Shown here in pieces: positions 25,060 to 34,034 of a stretch of 64,000 nt of DNA; position 1 is the first letter of the stretch, and the number at the start of each line of letters is the position of its first letter. This DNA is from UBA7359 sp041689615 (lineage in GTDB: Bacteria > Pseudomonadota > Gammaproteobacteria > Eutrophobiales > Eutrophobiaceae): positions 1 through 64,000 of the forward strand of contig JBDNFW010000039.1 in the NCBI GenBank assembly GCA_041689615.1, written 5' to 3'. The translations under genes and the position numbers were made by a program. Below the pieces are notes generated by a model. The model made no database searches, was not told the DNA's origin, and saw only the letters and a program-made list of their open reading frames with translations.

Positions 25060-25540
25060 TAATCACAACCCCTGTTCCAACTTCAATAATTTCAAACAAT
25101 TCAATAATTTCATTATTACGCATTCGTACACAACCGCGTGAGCCAGGTTGCCCCATATCGACATCATCTGGCGAACCATGAATGTAAATATAACGTTCGT
25201 GGCTATCGACACTATTGCCTTCTTTTTGGCCTTTATTCTTGCCTTCCTCTGTTCCACTTAACCAGAATATCCGCGTTAATATCCAGTCGCGTTCTAGATG
25301 TAATTCTCGTAATGCTAGTTGGTAAATTTCTCCCGTTGCAATTCTACCAACGAATACGGAATTCACTTCAGCGCCTTCACCAATCTTTTCAGTAATAATA
25401 TGCGCACCGCAGGGTGTACATTCGCTATCCATTAATTCACCCGATCCATTTTTTGCGGTGGAAACAGAATATTGCTTAAGCTGTTTATCACCATCGAACA
25501 GCGTTAAGGTCTGGTCTGAAATTGATATTTGAATATGCAT
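25049..25540 (-). CDS. L,D-transpeptidase (YkuD family)
   Basis: A 163-residue YkuD-domain enzyme, which crosslinks or attaches proteins to peptidoglycan via L,D bonds. The active-site block is IYIHGSPDDVDMGQPGSRGC followed by VRM, containing the conserved histidine and nucleophilic cysteine (about Cys139). No signal peptide is apparent: the protein starts directly with MHIQISISDQTLTLFDGDKQ, so secretion or a cytoplasmic (muropeptide-processing) role is uncertain. It sits 4 bp after the peptide-binding lipoprotein gene, an association that suggests cell-wall peptide handling. Confidence 0.9.
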   Translation of the reverse strand: MHIQISISDQTLTLFDGDKQLKQYSVSTAKNGSGELMDSECTPCGAHIITEKIGEGAEVNSVFVGRIATGEIYQLALRELHLERDWILTRIFWLSGTEEGKNKGQKEGNSVDSHERYIYIHGSPDDVDMGQPGSRGCVRMRNNEIIELFEIIEVGTGVVINDK

Positions 25541-25544
25541 ATAT

Positions 25545-27032
25545 TTATTTTTTTCTGGTCGTGTACTTTAATGAATCAAAATTTCCATCTGCACTTAACT
25601 CATAACCGCTAATGTCTTTTCGTATCGCTAATACATTATCCTCATACCATAATGGAATAGTAGGTAAGGCATCAAATAAAATTTGTTGTAACTCACGATA
25701 ATATTCAGCCTGCCTTTTTAATGACGATTCCAGTTCGGCTGTTTCAATAATGGAGTCAACTTGCTCGTTAACAAATCGACCACGATTCGCACCATCCGGT
25801 GGCACTGCACTACTATGAAATACATAACGAAATACATCCGGCATTTTTAAACCGACCCAGGACAAACTATACATCTGAAACCGTCCGGCTTTAATGTCGC
25901 CATAAAATGTACCCCAATCGTAACTGCGGATGTCAACATTGATACCTATTGTTTTTAATTGATCCTGAATGATGGTTGCTAGACGCAAACGAAAAGGATC
26001 ACTTGATGTTTTGTAACTTAATTGCAATGGCTTATCGAGACTGTATCCGGCCTGTTTTAATAAGGCTTTCGCTTTATCCGGATTAAACTCATAACCGGTT
26101 AACTTGGCATTACCCGCCCAATGATCCGGCGGAAGCAAGGTTCCTGCCAAGCGTGCTGATTCACCCATAACATATTTGATAATAGCGTCACGATCGATGG
26201 CGTGCGCAATTGCCTTTCGTATTAAATCATTACCCGTTATTGGGTCTTCCAGATTAAAACCAATATAACTAAACGTGCTACCGTGTTTTCTCTTTACTTC
26301 AATTGAATCTCTTTCCGATAACCACGTAACAATTTCAGGTGGCAAGTCACCTTGCACTAAATCAATTTCGCCTCTTAATAATTTCAGTACTCTTACTGTC
26401 GGATCTTTTAGAGCAATGAATTCAATTAATTGATTATCGTTAAGCCGAATTAATTTCAATCGCGAATCGTCCTGCCATTCAGACAATTTCATCGCGCCAC
26501 TGCCAACAGGTGCTCGATTGAAATTATGTTTTTCTAAAATTAACTTGGCTGGGAGAATACCAATCACTAATCTACCGGGGAAAAGAGGATCAGGTTGTGA
26601 TAATTTAAAATCGATTGTGTTTTCATCAATAATAATCATCGAACTTATCATCTGCACCGAACTTCTATGCGGAGAAATATTAGCCAGTTCCAATACTGAC
26701 GCATAAGTTACCTTCACGTCATTAGCCGTTAAACGTGAACCATCGTGAAATTCACGACCTTTATCTCCTAATGTAAAACGATAATGATCCAGTGCGATTT
26801 GTTCCCAATTTGCCAGATCGGGAATGACCTGAAACTGATCGTCGAAATCGATAAGACTTCTATAGATTAGACGTGTAATGCGATAAGAAGATGCATCGGT
26901 AGAGAATCGTGGATCAAGTGTGACAGGAGCAGCGTTTAAGCCAACAGCAATACTATTTCTATTTGAATCAGCACAACCAGAAAATACAAAACTACAAATA
27001 ATTAATACTAATGAAGTTAATAGTGTTCTCAT
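25545..27032 (-). CDS. Family 5 peptide-type substrate-binding lipoprotein
   Basis: A 495-residue extracytoplasmic solute-binding protein (SBP_bac_5). The N-terminal lipobox is FVFSGCADSN. Conserved pieces are TLDPRFSTDASSYRITRLIY, DYRFTL-type strands, the FHDGSRLTANDVKVTY signature, RKAIAHAIDRDAII and the C-terminal ADGNFDSLKY. It should deliver oligopeptides or muropeptides to a DppBC-type transporter; such permeases lie at 14653-16394, with no binding protein of their own. The start overlaps the rlmD stop by one base, and the L,D-transpeptidase follows after 4 bp. Confidence 0.9.
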   Translation of the reverse strand: MRTLLTSLVLIICSFVFSGCADSNRNSIAVGLNAAPVTLDPRFSTDASSYRITRLIYRSLIDFDDQFQVIPDLANWEQIALDHYRFTLGDKGREFHDGSRLTANDVKVTYASVLELANISPHRSSVQMISSMIIIDENTIDFKLSQPDPLFPGRLVIGILPAKLILEKHNFNRAPVGSGAMKLSEWQDDSRLKLIRLNDNQLIEFIALKDPTVRVLKLLRGEIDLVQGDLPPEIVTWLSERDSIEVKRKHGSTFSYIGFNLEDPITGNDLIRKAIAHAIDRDAIIKYVMGESARLAGTLLPPDHWAGNAKLTGYEFNPDKAKALLKQAGYSLDKPLQLSYKTSSDPFRLRLATIIQDQLKTIGINVDIRSYDWGTFYGDIKAGRFQMYSLSWVGLKMPDVFRYVFHSSAVPPDGANRGRFVNEQVDSIIETAELESSLKRQAEYYRELQQILFDALPTIPLWYEDNVLAIRKDISGYELSADGNFDSLKYTTRKK

Positions 27033-28360
27033 TACTTTGTAAATAAGGCAATAGACTCAACATGCGCGGTATGTGGAAACATATCCATAACACCAGCTTT
27101 CTTTAATTTGAATTTCTTCTCATTTACAAGAATTCCCGCATCACGTGCCAAAGTTGCCGGATTACATGAGACATAAACAATACGTTCGATATTCTTTGTG
27201 TTTAGTGCAGCAATAATCTCTTTTGCACCAGTACGTGCCGGATCTAATAGAATCTTGTTATATGATTTTTTCATAAAATCATAACCTTGATCGAAATCGG
27301 CAAGATCAGCGGCGTAAAACTCAACATTATCGATATTGTTTTTTTCGGCATTATATTTAGCTCGTTGAACCAAACCTTCATCACCTTCTACACCGACGAC
27401 TGATTTTACCTTTCTTGCAATCGGTAACGTAAAATTACCCACACCACAGAACAAATCCAGCACATTATCATTTTCATTAACGTCCAGTAGCTCTAATGCC
27501 AGATTAATCATCTGCTGATTAATCTCAACATTGATCTGCGTAAAATCTATTGGTTGAAAATAAATATTCAGATCATGATCATCTAACCTATAAAACAACT
27601 CCGACTTATCGGAACCATCAAGGCGATGTACGGTTTCATAACCTCCGGGCTGCAGATAGAACTTGAAGTTATGTTTTTGTTCGAAGGTTTTTAATTGATT
27701 TATATCATCTTCAGTAAACTCGGCAAGGTGTCGTAGTACCAAAGCAATGCCGTCATCACTGACAGCCACTTCTATTTGTGGTATCCGATCTTTAATCGAT
27801 ATGTTTTCAATTAATTCCTGTAAGTCCGATATCTTATGGCCCACGTCTGGATGCAATACTTCGCAATGTTTTATATCGGCAATAAAGGGACTACGTTTTT
27901 CTCGGAAGCCAACCAATACTCTTTCTTTTTTAATAACGTACTTCACACCTAATCTGGCCTTGGCACGATAACCAAAGCTTGGTCCTGTTAATGGCGGCAA
28001 TACTGTTTTTGGTTTTACGTTTCCAAGATGGGTAAATTGTTCTAATAAAACACTTTGTTTATGTTCTAGCTGTGCTTCTGCGCTCATGTGTTGCAAGCTA
28101 CAACCACCGCAATAACCAAAATATTCGCAACCCGGTTCAATGCGTTGTTCGCTTGCTGTAATGACGTTTTCGGTTACACCTTCAGAAAACTTTGAACGTG
28201 TACTAACATAATTAAATTCAACTTCTTCGCCGGGAAGCGCATTGTCAATAAAGACAGCTTTGCCATCAATATGCGCAACGCCGCGACCTTCGTGCGATAA
28301 GGATTCAATATTTGCTTTGAAAAGCCCTTGCGGGATTTTTTTACGCTGGCGTCTGCCCAT
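27032..28360 (-). CDS. rlmD: 23S rRNA (uracil-1939-C5)-methyltransferase RlmD
   Basis: A 442-residue RNA m5U methyltransferase. An N-terminal TRAM domain (residues 12-70) is followed by the four-cysteine Fe-S cluster motif beginning GCEYFGYCGGC, with a further Cys in IKHCEVLHP. The SAM loop is NVLDLFCGVGNFTLP and the catalytic cysteine is in IVYVSCNPATLARD. Cluster spacing and length fit RlmD (RumA) rather than TrmA or RlmC. It follows the PolB-type exonuclease gene by 9 bp and overlaps the downstream lipoprotein start by one base. Confidence 0.95.
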   Translation of the reverse strand: MGRRQRKKIPQGLFKANIESLSHEGRGVAHIDGKAVFIDNALPGEEVEFNYVSTRSKFSEGVTENVITASEQRIEPGCEYFGYCGGCSLQHMSAEAQLEHKQSVLLEQFTHLGNVKPKTVLPPLTGPSFGYRAKARLGVKYVIKKERVLVGFREKRSPFIADIKHCEVLHPDVGHKISDLQELIENISIKDRIPQIEVAVSDDGIALVLRHLAEFTEDDINQLKTFEQKHNFKFYLQPGGYETVHRLDGSDKSELFYRLDDHDLNIYFQPIDFTQINVEINQQMINLALELLDVNENDNVLDLFCGVGNFTLPIARKVKSVVGVEGDEGLVQRAKYNAEKNNIDNVEFYAADLADFDQGYDFMKKSYNKILLDPARTGAKEIIAALNTKNIERIVYVSCNPATLARDAGILVNEKKFKLKKAGVMDMFPHTAHVESIALFTK

Positions 28361-28369
28361 AGGTTTTAC

Positions 28370-29149
28370 TTAGCCTTGTTGCCAGACGTCGAGAAATTCT
28401 TTTAGATGCGGTTTGCTGTCATCGTTCAATAGTTCCTGAACTTGACTGCATTCATCCTGATATTGATTTTCAGTTAATCGTCCACGTATTAATTCATAGC
28501 GCAAATAAACCAGATAAGTATTTAATACATCTGTTTCACAATAATTGCGAATTGATTCAATGTCACCTGCCGCATACGTTTCCCAAACCTTATCACCACT
28601 CATACCCATCTTGCCGGGGAAACCAAGTAGTGTTGCAATTTGATCTAACGGTGCTTTTGTTCCAGGCATGTAGCCTGCTATCACATCCATTAAATCAGTG
28701 TGACGACTATGAAAACGGGATAAATAATTATTCCATTTAAAACTCTGATCATCCTCACCGGTTTCCCAATAACGCTGTGCAACTACGCTATGTAAAAGCG
28801 AACGATAATGTAGAACCGGTAAATCAAAACCGCTACCATTCCATGACACTATCGTTGGCGTATAACGTTCAATACCTTCAAAGAAACGATGAATAATTTC
28901 TTTCTCATCAGCATCAACATCTCCTAAAGACCAAACACTGAGTTTTTCTTTCGTTTTTAAGACAACAGAGATCGCAACAATCTTATGCAAGTAATGACGT
29001 AAGAAATCAGACTTACCATCCGTTTCCTGACGACGATGACTAAACATCAGTTCAGCAGCATCGTCAGCTTCTAATCCTTCCAGATTATATAATTTCTTAC
29101 CCGACTCAATGTCTGGTACGGTTTCAATATCAAATACAAGTATATTCAT
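28370..29149 (-). CDS. Predicted 3'-5' exonuclease, PolB-like (DnaQ superfamily)
   Basis: A 259-residue nuclease of the PolB exonuclease-like family (PF10108). The exo motifs are VFDIETVPD at the N-terminus (Asp-Glu), IVSWNGSGFDLPVLHYRS (motif II) and the end IRNYCETDVLNTYLVYLR (motif III). The middle holds TLLGFPGKMGMSGDKVW, conserved in this group. Metal-dependent 3'-5' DNA or RNA trimming is predicted; its biological role is not settled. It is next to rlmD in a leftward run. Confidence 0.9.
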   Translation of the reverse strand: MNILVFDIETVPDIESGKKLYNLEGLEADDAAELMFSHRRQETDGKSDFLRHYLHKIVAISVVLKTKEKLSVWSLGDVDADEKEIIHRFFEGIERYTPTIVSWNGSGFDLPVLHYRSLLHSVVAQRYWETGEDDQSFKWNNYLSRFHSRHTDLMDVIAGYMPGTKAPLDQIATLLGFPGKMGMSGDKVWETYAAGDIESIRNYCETDVLNTYLVYLRYELIRGRLTENQYQDECSQVQELLNDDSKPHLKEFLDVWQQG

Positions 29150-29177
29150 CGTATATAAAAATATTTATTCCTATTAT

Positions 29178-29783
29178 TTATTTTTGTAGCCATCCACCAT
29201 CTGCACCCTTATACCACCAACCCGATGGCGCATTCCCTACCCATCGTCTAGCAAACGTTGCTCGAATTTCATTTTCCCACTCAGGGTGACTATTAGCATT
29301 AGCAATTTCGACATAAAGTGAATTGCGATCCTGGTTTTCATCAACCACAAGTTTCTTAACCGTGTTGCGTTCCTTTAATGGTATGTCCTTGGTATCTCGT
29401 ACGGTAATCAAACCATTATTTTCCATTCCTACAGCACCATTACTGTAATAAGCACCTAAAGCCTGATGCCGCTGCGTCATTTTAGATTTTAATTTATTGA
29501 TACCGGGTGTAGAGATGTTAATGTCAGGTTGTTGAGCATAGGCGGATGGAATAAAGAAATTTAAAAGCCCTCCTATTATCTGCTGATGATTAATATCAAT
29601 AGCACTTGTTTTTTCTTCGTTTACCGTTGGTTCGCTTTTATCTTTATCGATACCATAAACATCTCGTATTAATATATCTGCCGCATTTTCTGCCGCAGCT
29701 GCGGGAAAATAAACATTTATAGTGATGCATGCTGTTAATAGCAGTATTGTTAGTAATACAGGTGTTAATCTTAATTCTTTCAT
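29178..29783 (-). CDS. YdbL-like (DUF1318) lipoprotein with YnbE-like N-terminus
   Basis: A 201-residue protein with a lipobox (LLLTACITINVYFPAAAAE, lipid Cys near residue 19) in the conserved CITINVYFPAAAAE context of DUF1318, then a second hydrophobic piece (GLLNFFIPSAYA) that looks like an internal signal-like segment, then the DUF1318 domain with QRHQALGAYYSNGAVGMENN and a Trp-rich end. In E. coli, YnbE and YdbL are separate; here their features appear in one polypeptide. The partner YdbH-like gene is 76 bp upstream on the same strand. A role in moving lipids to the outer membrane is inferred. Confidence 0.75.
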   Translation of the reverse strand: MKELRLTPVLLTILLLTACITINVYFPAAAAENAADILIRDVYGIDKDKSEPTVNEEKTSAIDINHQQIIGGLLNFFIPSAYAQQPDINISTPGINKLKSKMTQRHQALGAYYSNGAVGMENNGLITVRDTKDIPLKERNTVKKLVVDENQDRNSLYVEIANANSHPEWENEIRATFARRWVGNAPSGWWYKGADGGWLQK

Positions 29784-29859
29784 AGTTATTCCTCTCGCTT
29801 TATAACAGTAGACATCATTTTTTTACAATGTTTCAAAAAGAACATTGTCAGTGTTAGGT

Positions 29860-31935
29860 TTATTCAAGTGAAACATCGCCTTCTGCGATACGTTTTAAAC
29901 CATCAAGAAGATGATCCCAGACTATCGACCGCCCTGTCCCTTTGACTTCAACCCATGGCGGCAAAAGACCACCACGCGTTAGAATATAGAAGCCTTCTTC
30001 TGTATTTTCCACCCCACCAAGTTCACACACACCTCTATAAAGGCGACAACTAATCCCAATACGTCCATAAGAATAGGTAGGGAAAAACTTAAGAAAACCA
30101 CTTGATAATGTACCACTTAAACCACCACCAATCTGATTAAGATTTTCCAATGCCTTTTGACTGATACGATGGGGTTTATCATCATCTTTTGGCGTCGAAA
30201 ACTCCGCTTCAAAATATACCGGCTGCCAGTCTTCTAACTTAAGATCAAGCATCTTGCCACCCAGAGTACCTTCAATTTTACCAAAGGAAAAGGTGTCCGT
30301 CAGTTGCTCAAGATCAAGCGCATTAACCAGAATATCAGTGCTTAAATTGGAAAAATCACTAAAGAGGTCATCTATCTTCGGCTGCTGTAGCACAACATCA
30401 CCATTAAATGCCTGGATCAGAATATCGCCGTCGATCTGCACACTATTATGACTATATTTAAAACCAGAGATAGCTGAAGACAAATCACCTTTGAACAAAG
30501 GCCAACCCATTGCATGGGTAAAACTCTGCATAGAAACACCTTCAAAACCGCCATCAACTAAAAGCTCAAAGTCAGCGGTACCGACATTATTCATGCTAAG
30601 TCCATTAATCAGCAACTTGCCATCCAATATATCAACATCCTGCCAGTCAATAATACTGATATTTTTTTCACGAGATTCAAATGTGATATCGCCCGCTCCT
30701 AAATTCAGTCGATAAAGACTGAGCCCTTGCCAAGAAATTTCTGATAGCAGTATTTCAGTTTGACTCGATAGAGAAAAATCTGCACTCAGTCCAGATAATC
30801 CATAACGTGATAACTTATCTTCGATAAACACATCATCTATCTTTAGCATTAATTCCTGTAATTCATTGTCTTCAAAAACAGTAGTTAAATCGATAGCACC
30901 AAACGTTTCCATGTCGCTAAAATTCGTCTGCAATAAAAATGGCGAAAGATAAACTGGAAAAGCTTTTTGCATATCTGGAATTCGAATATCTAATGCTAAT
31001 GAATCTATTTTTAATTCTTGCTGGAAGGCAATATCCGACGACAAGCGTAAGAAAAGATGATCTGAGTGTTCAAATATTAATTCATCAATATTAAGTCGCT
31101 TAGTCTCAGTTTGCCATTGTAAGTTAGCATGTATCGAAATCGGCTTATCCATTATCTCTAGATAGATCCCCGGTCGATTATTTAAAATGATTATATCCGG
31201 CGATAGATACATCGCTCCTTTTTTTAATTGACTATCGCTTTTTATCTTCCAGCTATTTCCATTACTTATGGCAGATAACTGACTGGTAACAGTGACTCCC
31301 TCTAGAATGATTTCCCCATCAATACCAAAATTAGAAAATAAAAGTTTGCTATCAATCTCAGTAATACGATCTTGCTGACTTTTAATATTAACCGTGGCAT
31401 CTAATAAGCCTGTCGTTAACGTATGCTCCGGAAGAATCTCATATTGCTCTAACAAAGCTTGTAAGTGAGTCACTTTTATTTTTTTTAATTCCAACAGCGT
31501 CTGCTGACTTTCTGCCGCCTGTTTAAAATCAATAGTCATTGAACTTGCAGAACCAATACGAACATGCATGGATAAATCAAGAAGACCGTGTTGCAACTTA
31601 TAAGTAAAATTTAAACTTGCCTGTAATTGCCCCAACTCTGGATGCTGTGCTACTAATTTTCCTTTCTGACAAATAAGAATTTCACCATTAAAATAAGCAC
31701 CTCGACAATCTACTTGTGCATCTTTAAATTCACCCGGAAACACGGTATTGAGATATTTAGCATCGAGCAGCAAATCAATATGATCATTATCGACCCAAGA
31801 AAATTGAAGCGCGACATCCCTGACATTAACCGCTGTAGTTTCGATGGAAGAAAACTTAAGTGAAAAAGAACCAAAAGCCCCGCTATTAAACGAGACCAAC
31901 AACAACAAAATAAAACTCAGATAATGCCGTAACAC
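29860..31935 (-). CDS. YdbH-like AsmA-type envelope protein
   Basis: About 691 residues if the start is the GTG at 31935 (hydrophobic signal-anchor LRHYLSFILLLLVSFNS); the ATG at 31989 would overlap cysM, whose end looks complete. The long beta-strand-rich body resembles the groove-forming AsmA/YhdP/YdbH lipid-transport family, and the C-terminus has the block QKALENLNQIGGGLSGTLSS, FLKFFPTYSYGRIGISC and GLLPPWVEVKG, which I associate with YdbH-type proteins. With the DUF1318 lipoprotein next to it, it probably bridges the inner and outer membranes and moves phospholipids. Family assignment is moderate. Confidence 0.68.
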   Translation of the reverse strand: MLRHYLSFILLLLVSFNSGAFGSFSLKFSSIETTAVNVRDVALQFSWVDNDHIDLLLDAKYLNTVFPGEFKDAQVDCRGAYFNGEILICQKGKLVAQHPELGQLQASLNFTYKLQHGLLDLSMHVRIGSASSMTIDFKQAAESQQTLLELKKIKVTHLQALLEQYEILPEHTLTTGLLDATVNIKSQQDRITEIDSKLLFSNFGIDGEIILEGVTVTSQLSAISNGNSWKIKSDSQLKKGAMYLSPDIIILNNRPGIYLEIMDKPISIHANLQWQTETKRLNIDELIFEHSDHLFLRLSSDIAFQQELKIDSLALDIRIPDMQKAFPVYLSPFLLQTNFSDMETFGAIDLTTVFEDNELQELMLKIDDVFIEDKLSRYGLSGLSADFSLSSQTEILLSEISWQGLSLYRLNLGAGDITFESREKNISIIDWQDVDILDGKLLINGLSMNNVGTADFELLVDGGFEGVSMQSFTHAMGWPLFKGDLSSAISGFKYSHNSVQIDGDILIQAFNGDVVLQQPKIDDLFSDFSNLSTDILVNALDLEQLTDTFSFGKIEGTLGGKMLDLKLEDWQPVYFEAEFSTPKDDDKPHRISQKALENLNQIGGGLSGTLSSGFLKFFPTYSYGRIGISCRLYRGVCELGGVENTEEGFYILTRGGLLPPWVEVKGTGRSIVWDHLLDGLKRIAEGDVSLE

Positions 31936-31942
31936 AACATAT

Positions 31943-32848
31943 TCAAGAGGGGAATATATTCGTCGATAAATAACGATCACCTCGATCACAAACGATCGTC
32001 ACAATCACTGCATTCTCAACTTCTTCAGAGAGTTGTAACGCTGCTGCCATTGCACCGCCGGATGAGCTGCCGGCAAAGATACCTTCTTTCGCACCTAAAT
32101 CTAAAGTTGTTTTTTCAGCTAGCTCTTGTCCCATATCCATAATGCGATCGACACGAGATGGTTCATAAATCTTTGGCATATAAGCTTCCGGCCAACGGCG
32201 TATGCCGGGAATCTTTGCGCCTTCTATTGGTTGTACACCGACAATTTGAATATCCGGATTTTGTTCTTTTAAATAACGCGACGTTCCCATAATCGTTCCG
32301 GTTGTACCCATGGCACTAACAAAGTGTGTAATCTTGCCATTGGTATCACGCCATATTTCAGGACCCGTTCCCTCATAATGTGCACAAGGATTATCAGGAT
32401 TGGCAAATTGATCCAATACTTTACCTTTACCTTTGCTTTCCATTTCACGCGAAACATCAATCGCTTCTTCCATACTGCCTTCGGCCGAAGTTAATACTAT
32501 CTCTGCACCAAAAGCTTTCATTACTGCACGACGTTCAACACTCATGCTTTCCGGCATAATTAATATCATTTTATAACCGCGTATTGCTGCCGCCATTGCC
32601 AAAGCAATACCGGTATTACCACTGGTTGCTTCAATTAAAGTATCACCGGGTTTTATATCGCCACGTTCTTCAGCATGTTTGATCATACTTAACGCTGGAC
32701 GATCTTTTACTGAACCGGCTGGATTATTTCCTTCAAGCTTGGCGAGAATGACATTACTCGTATTACCCGGTAAGCGTTGTAGTCTTACTAATGGTGTATT
32801 ACCAACAAATGATTCCAGTGTCGGAAAGTCAGGTAAAGTATTACTCAT
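31943..32848 (-). CDS. cysM: Cysteine synthase B
   Basis: PLP enzyme making cysteine from O-acetylserine and sulfide or thiosulfate. The PLP lysine is in EGNNPAGSVKDRPALSM, the substrate loop is IEATSGNTGIALAMA, and the phosphate-binding loop is ASTTGTIMGT-like (AMGTTGTIMGTSRYL). The C-terminal IVCDRGDRYLS is characteristic of CysM. At 301 residues it matches CysM rather than CysK (about 320). Its ATG overlaps the rimI stop by 8 bp. Confidence 0.95.
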   Translation of the reverse strand: MSNTLPDFPTLESFVGNTPLVRLQRLPGNTSNVILAKLEGNNPAGSVKDRPALSMIKHAEERGDIKPGDTLIEATSGNTGIALAMAAAIRGYKMILIMPESMSVERRAVMKAFGAEIVLTSAEGSMEEAIDVSREMESKGKGKVLDQFANPDNPCAHYEGTGPEIWRDTNGKITHFVSAMGTTGTIMGTSRYLKEQNPDIQIVGVQPIEGAKIPGIRRWPEAYMPKIYEPSRVDRIMDMGQELAEKTTLDLGAKEGIFAGSSSGGAMAAALQLSEEVENAVIVTIVCDRGDRYLSTNIFPS

Positions 32849-33329
32849 TAAAGTCTTCTTCTCTTAATGTTGTTTTCGCAAAGATCAACGCATCTTCACG
32901 CCCCATCTTTGCCGGATAATAATTACGTCGTGAACCTATCTCATCAAAACCTATATCAAGATAAAGTTTGATAGCAGAAAAGTTAGTAGGTCTTACTTCA
33001 AGAAAGGTCATGTTGACATCTCGATCCAGTGCTAACTCTAACAAATGCGTTAATAACATTCGTCCCAAGCCTATTCCTTGAAATTCAGGATGAACAGATA
33101 AATTTAAAATATGCGATTCACCTGCAGCTACTGTCATCACACCGTGTCCAACGATGATTCCTTCGCGCTCAATTACCCAACAACAATAACCGACATGCAA
33201 ACAATCCGAAAAAATCGTTTTACTCCAGGGAAAGTCATAAGCACTATTTTCATTATCCAAAACAAGCTCAAGGTCTTCTTCCCTCATTGGTCTGATATGC
33301 ACATCGTCTAGTTTGATTACTGCACTCAT
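32841..33329 (-). CDS. rimI: Ribosomal-protein-alanine N-acetyltransferase RimI
   Basis: A 162-residue GNAT enzyme that acetylates the N-terminal alanine of ribosomal protein S18. The sequence has the EDLELVLDNENSAYDFPWS acceptor region with the conserved P-W-S, the acetyl-CoA loop VHPEFQGIGLGRMLL (Q/RxxGxG/A), and EVRPTNFSAIKLYLDIGFDE ending RRNYYPAK. It overlaps the upstream uracil-DNA glycosylase by 4 bp (ATGA) and cysM by 8 bp, so all three are translationally coupled. Confidence 0.94.
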   Translation of the reverse strand: MSAVIKLDDVHIRPMREEDLELVLDNENSAYDFPWSKTIFSDCLHVGYCCWVIEREGIIVGHGVMTVAAGESHILNLSVHPEFQGIGLGRMLLTHLLELALDRDVNMTFLEVRPTNFSAIKLYLDIGFDEIGSRRNYYPAKMGREDALIFAKTTLREEDFNE

Positions 33330-34024
33330 AATTCTCTATATATCTTCATGGCAATTTTTAAATCTTCCCACACTTTACGTTTCTCTCTTGGCGAACGTAA
33401 AAGATAGGCAGGATGATAAGTCACAATCACAGGTAATTCACTATCAGGATATTGATATTGATTACCGCGCATTTTTCCTATTGGTGTATCGACCTTTAAA
33501 AGATTTTGTGCCGCGATACGTCCAACAGCTAAAATAATTTTTGGTTTAATTAAACTAATTTGTTGTCTTAGATATGATTCACAAGCAACAACTTCTTCGG
33601 GTTCTGGATCGCGGTTATTAGGTGGTCGACATTTTAATATATTCGCAATGAACACTTTTTCTCTTTGCAAACCCATCGCCAGCAACATTGAATTTAATAA
33701 TTGTCCGGCGCGACCAACAAACGGTTCGCCTTGTTTATCTTCATCTGCACCCGGTGCTTCACCAATGATTAACCAATCTGCATCTGCATTACCGACACCA
33801 AATACCGTTTGTGTTCTTGTTTTATGTAATTCACATTTTTGACAAACAGAAACTTCTTGTTTTAATGCAGTGAGTGCTTCAGGAAAAGCTTGAGCCGGTT
33901 TGTTAACCGGCTCAGCAATCTTCGTTACACTATTTTCTTCAACAACATTCGAGACTTCTGTATCACGATCGATCCAGACATCAATGCCCATCTCCTTTAG
34001 ATATTGTTGCTGGTACGATTGCAT
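33326..34024 (-). CDS. udg: Type 4 uracil-DNA glycosylase (Fe-S)
   Basis: DNA repair enzyme removing uracil from DNA. Four cluster cysteines are visible: CQKC near residue 57 and later ILKCRPPNNRDP with a final Cys in VVACESYL. The active-site block is IIGEAPGADEDKQGEPFVG followed by AGQLLN, and the second motif is VIVTYHPAYLLRSP. The N-terminal ~50 residues are an extra tail (MQSYQQQYLKEMGIDVWIDR), also seen in other gammaproteobacterial members. It pairs with rimI, a frequent neighbour. Confidence 0.95.
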   Translation of the reverse strand: MQSYQQQYLKEMGIDVWIDRDTEVSNVVEENSVTKIAEPVNKPAQAFPEALTALKQEVSVCQKCELHKTRTQTVFGVGNADADWLIIGEAPGADEDKQGEPFVGRAGQLLNSMLLAMGLQREKVFIANILKCRPPNNRDPEPEEVVACESYLRQQISLIKPKIILAVGRIAAQNLLKVDTPIGKMRGNQYQYPDSELPVIVTYHPAYLLRSPREKRKVWEDLKIAMKIYREL

Positions 34025-34034
34025 ACGTTAGCGT

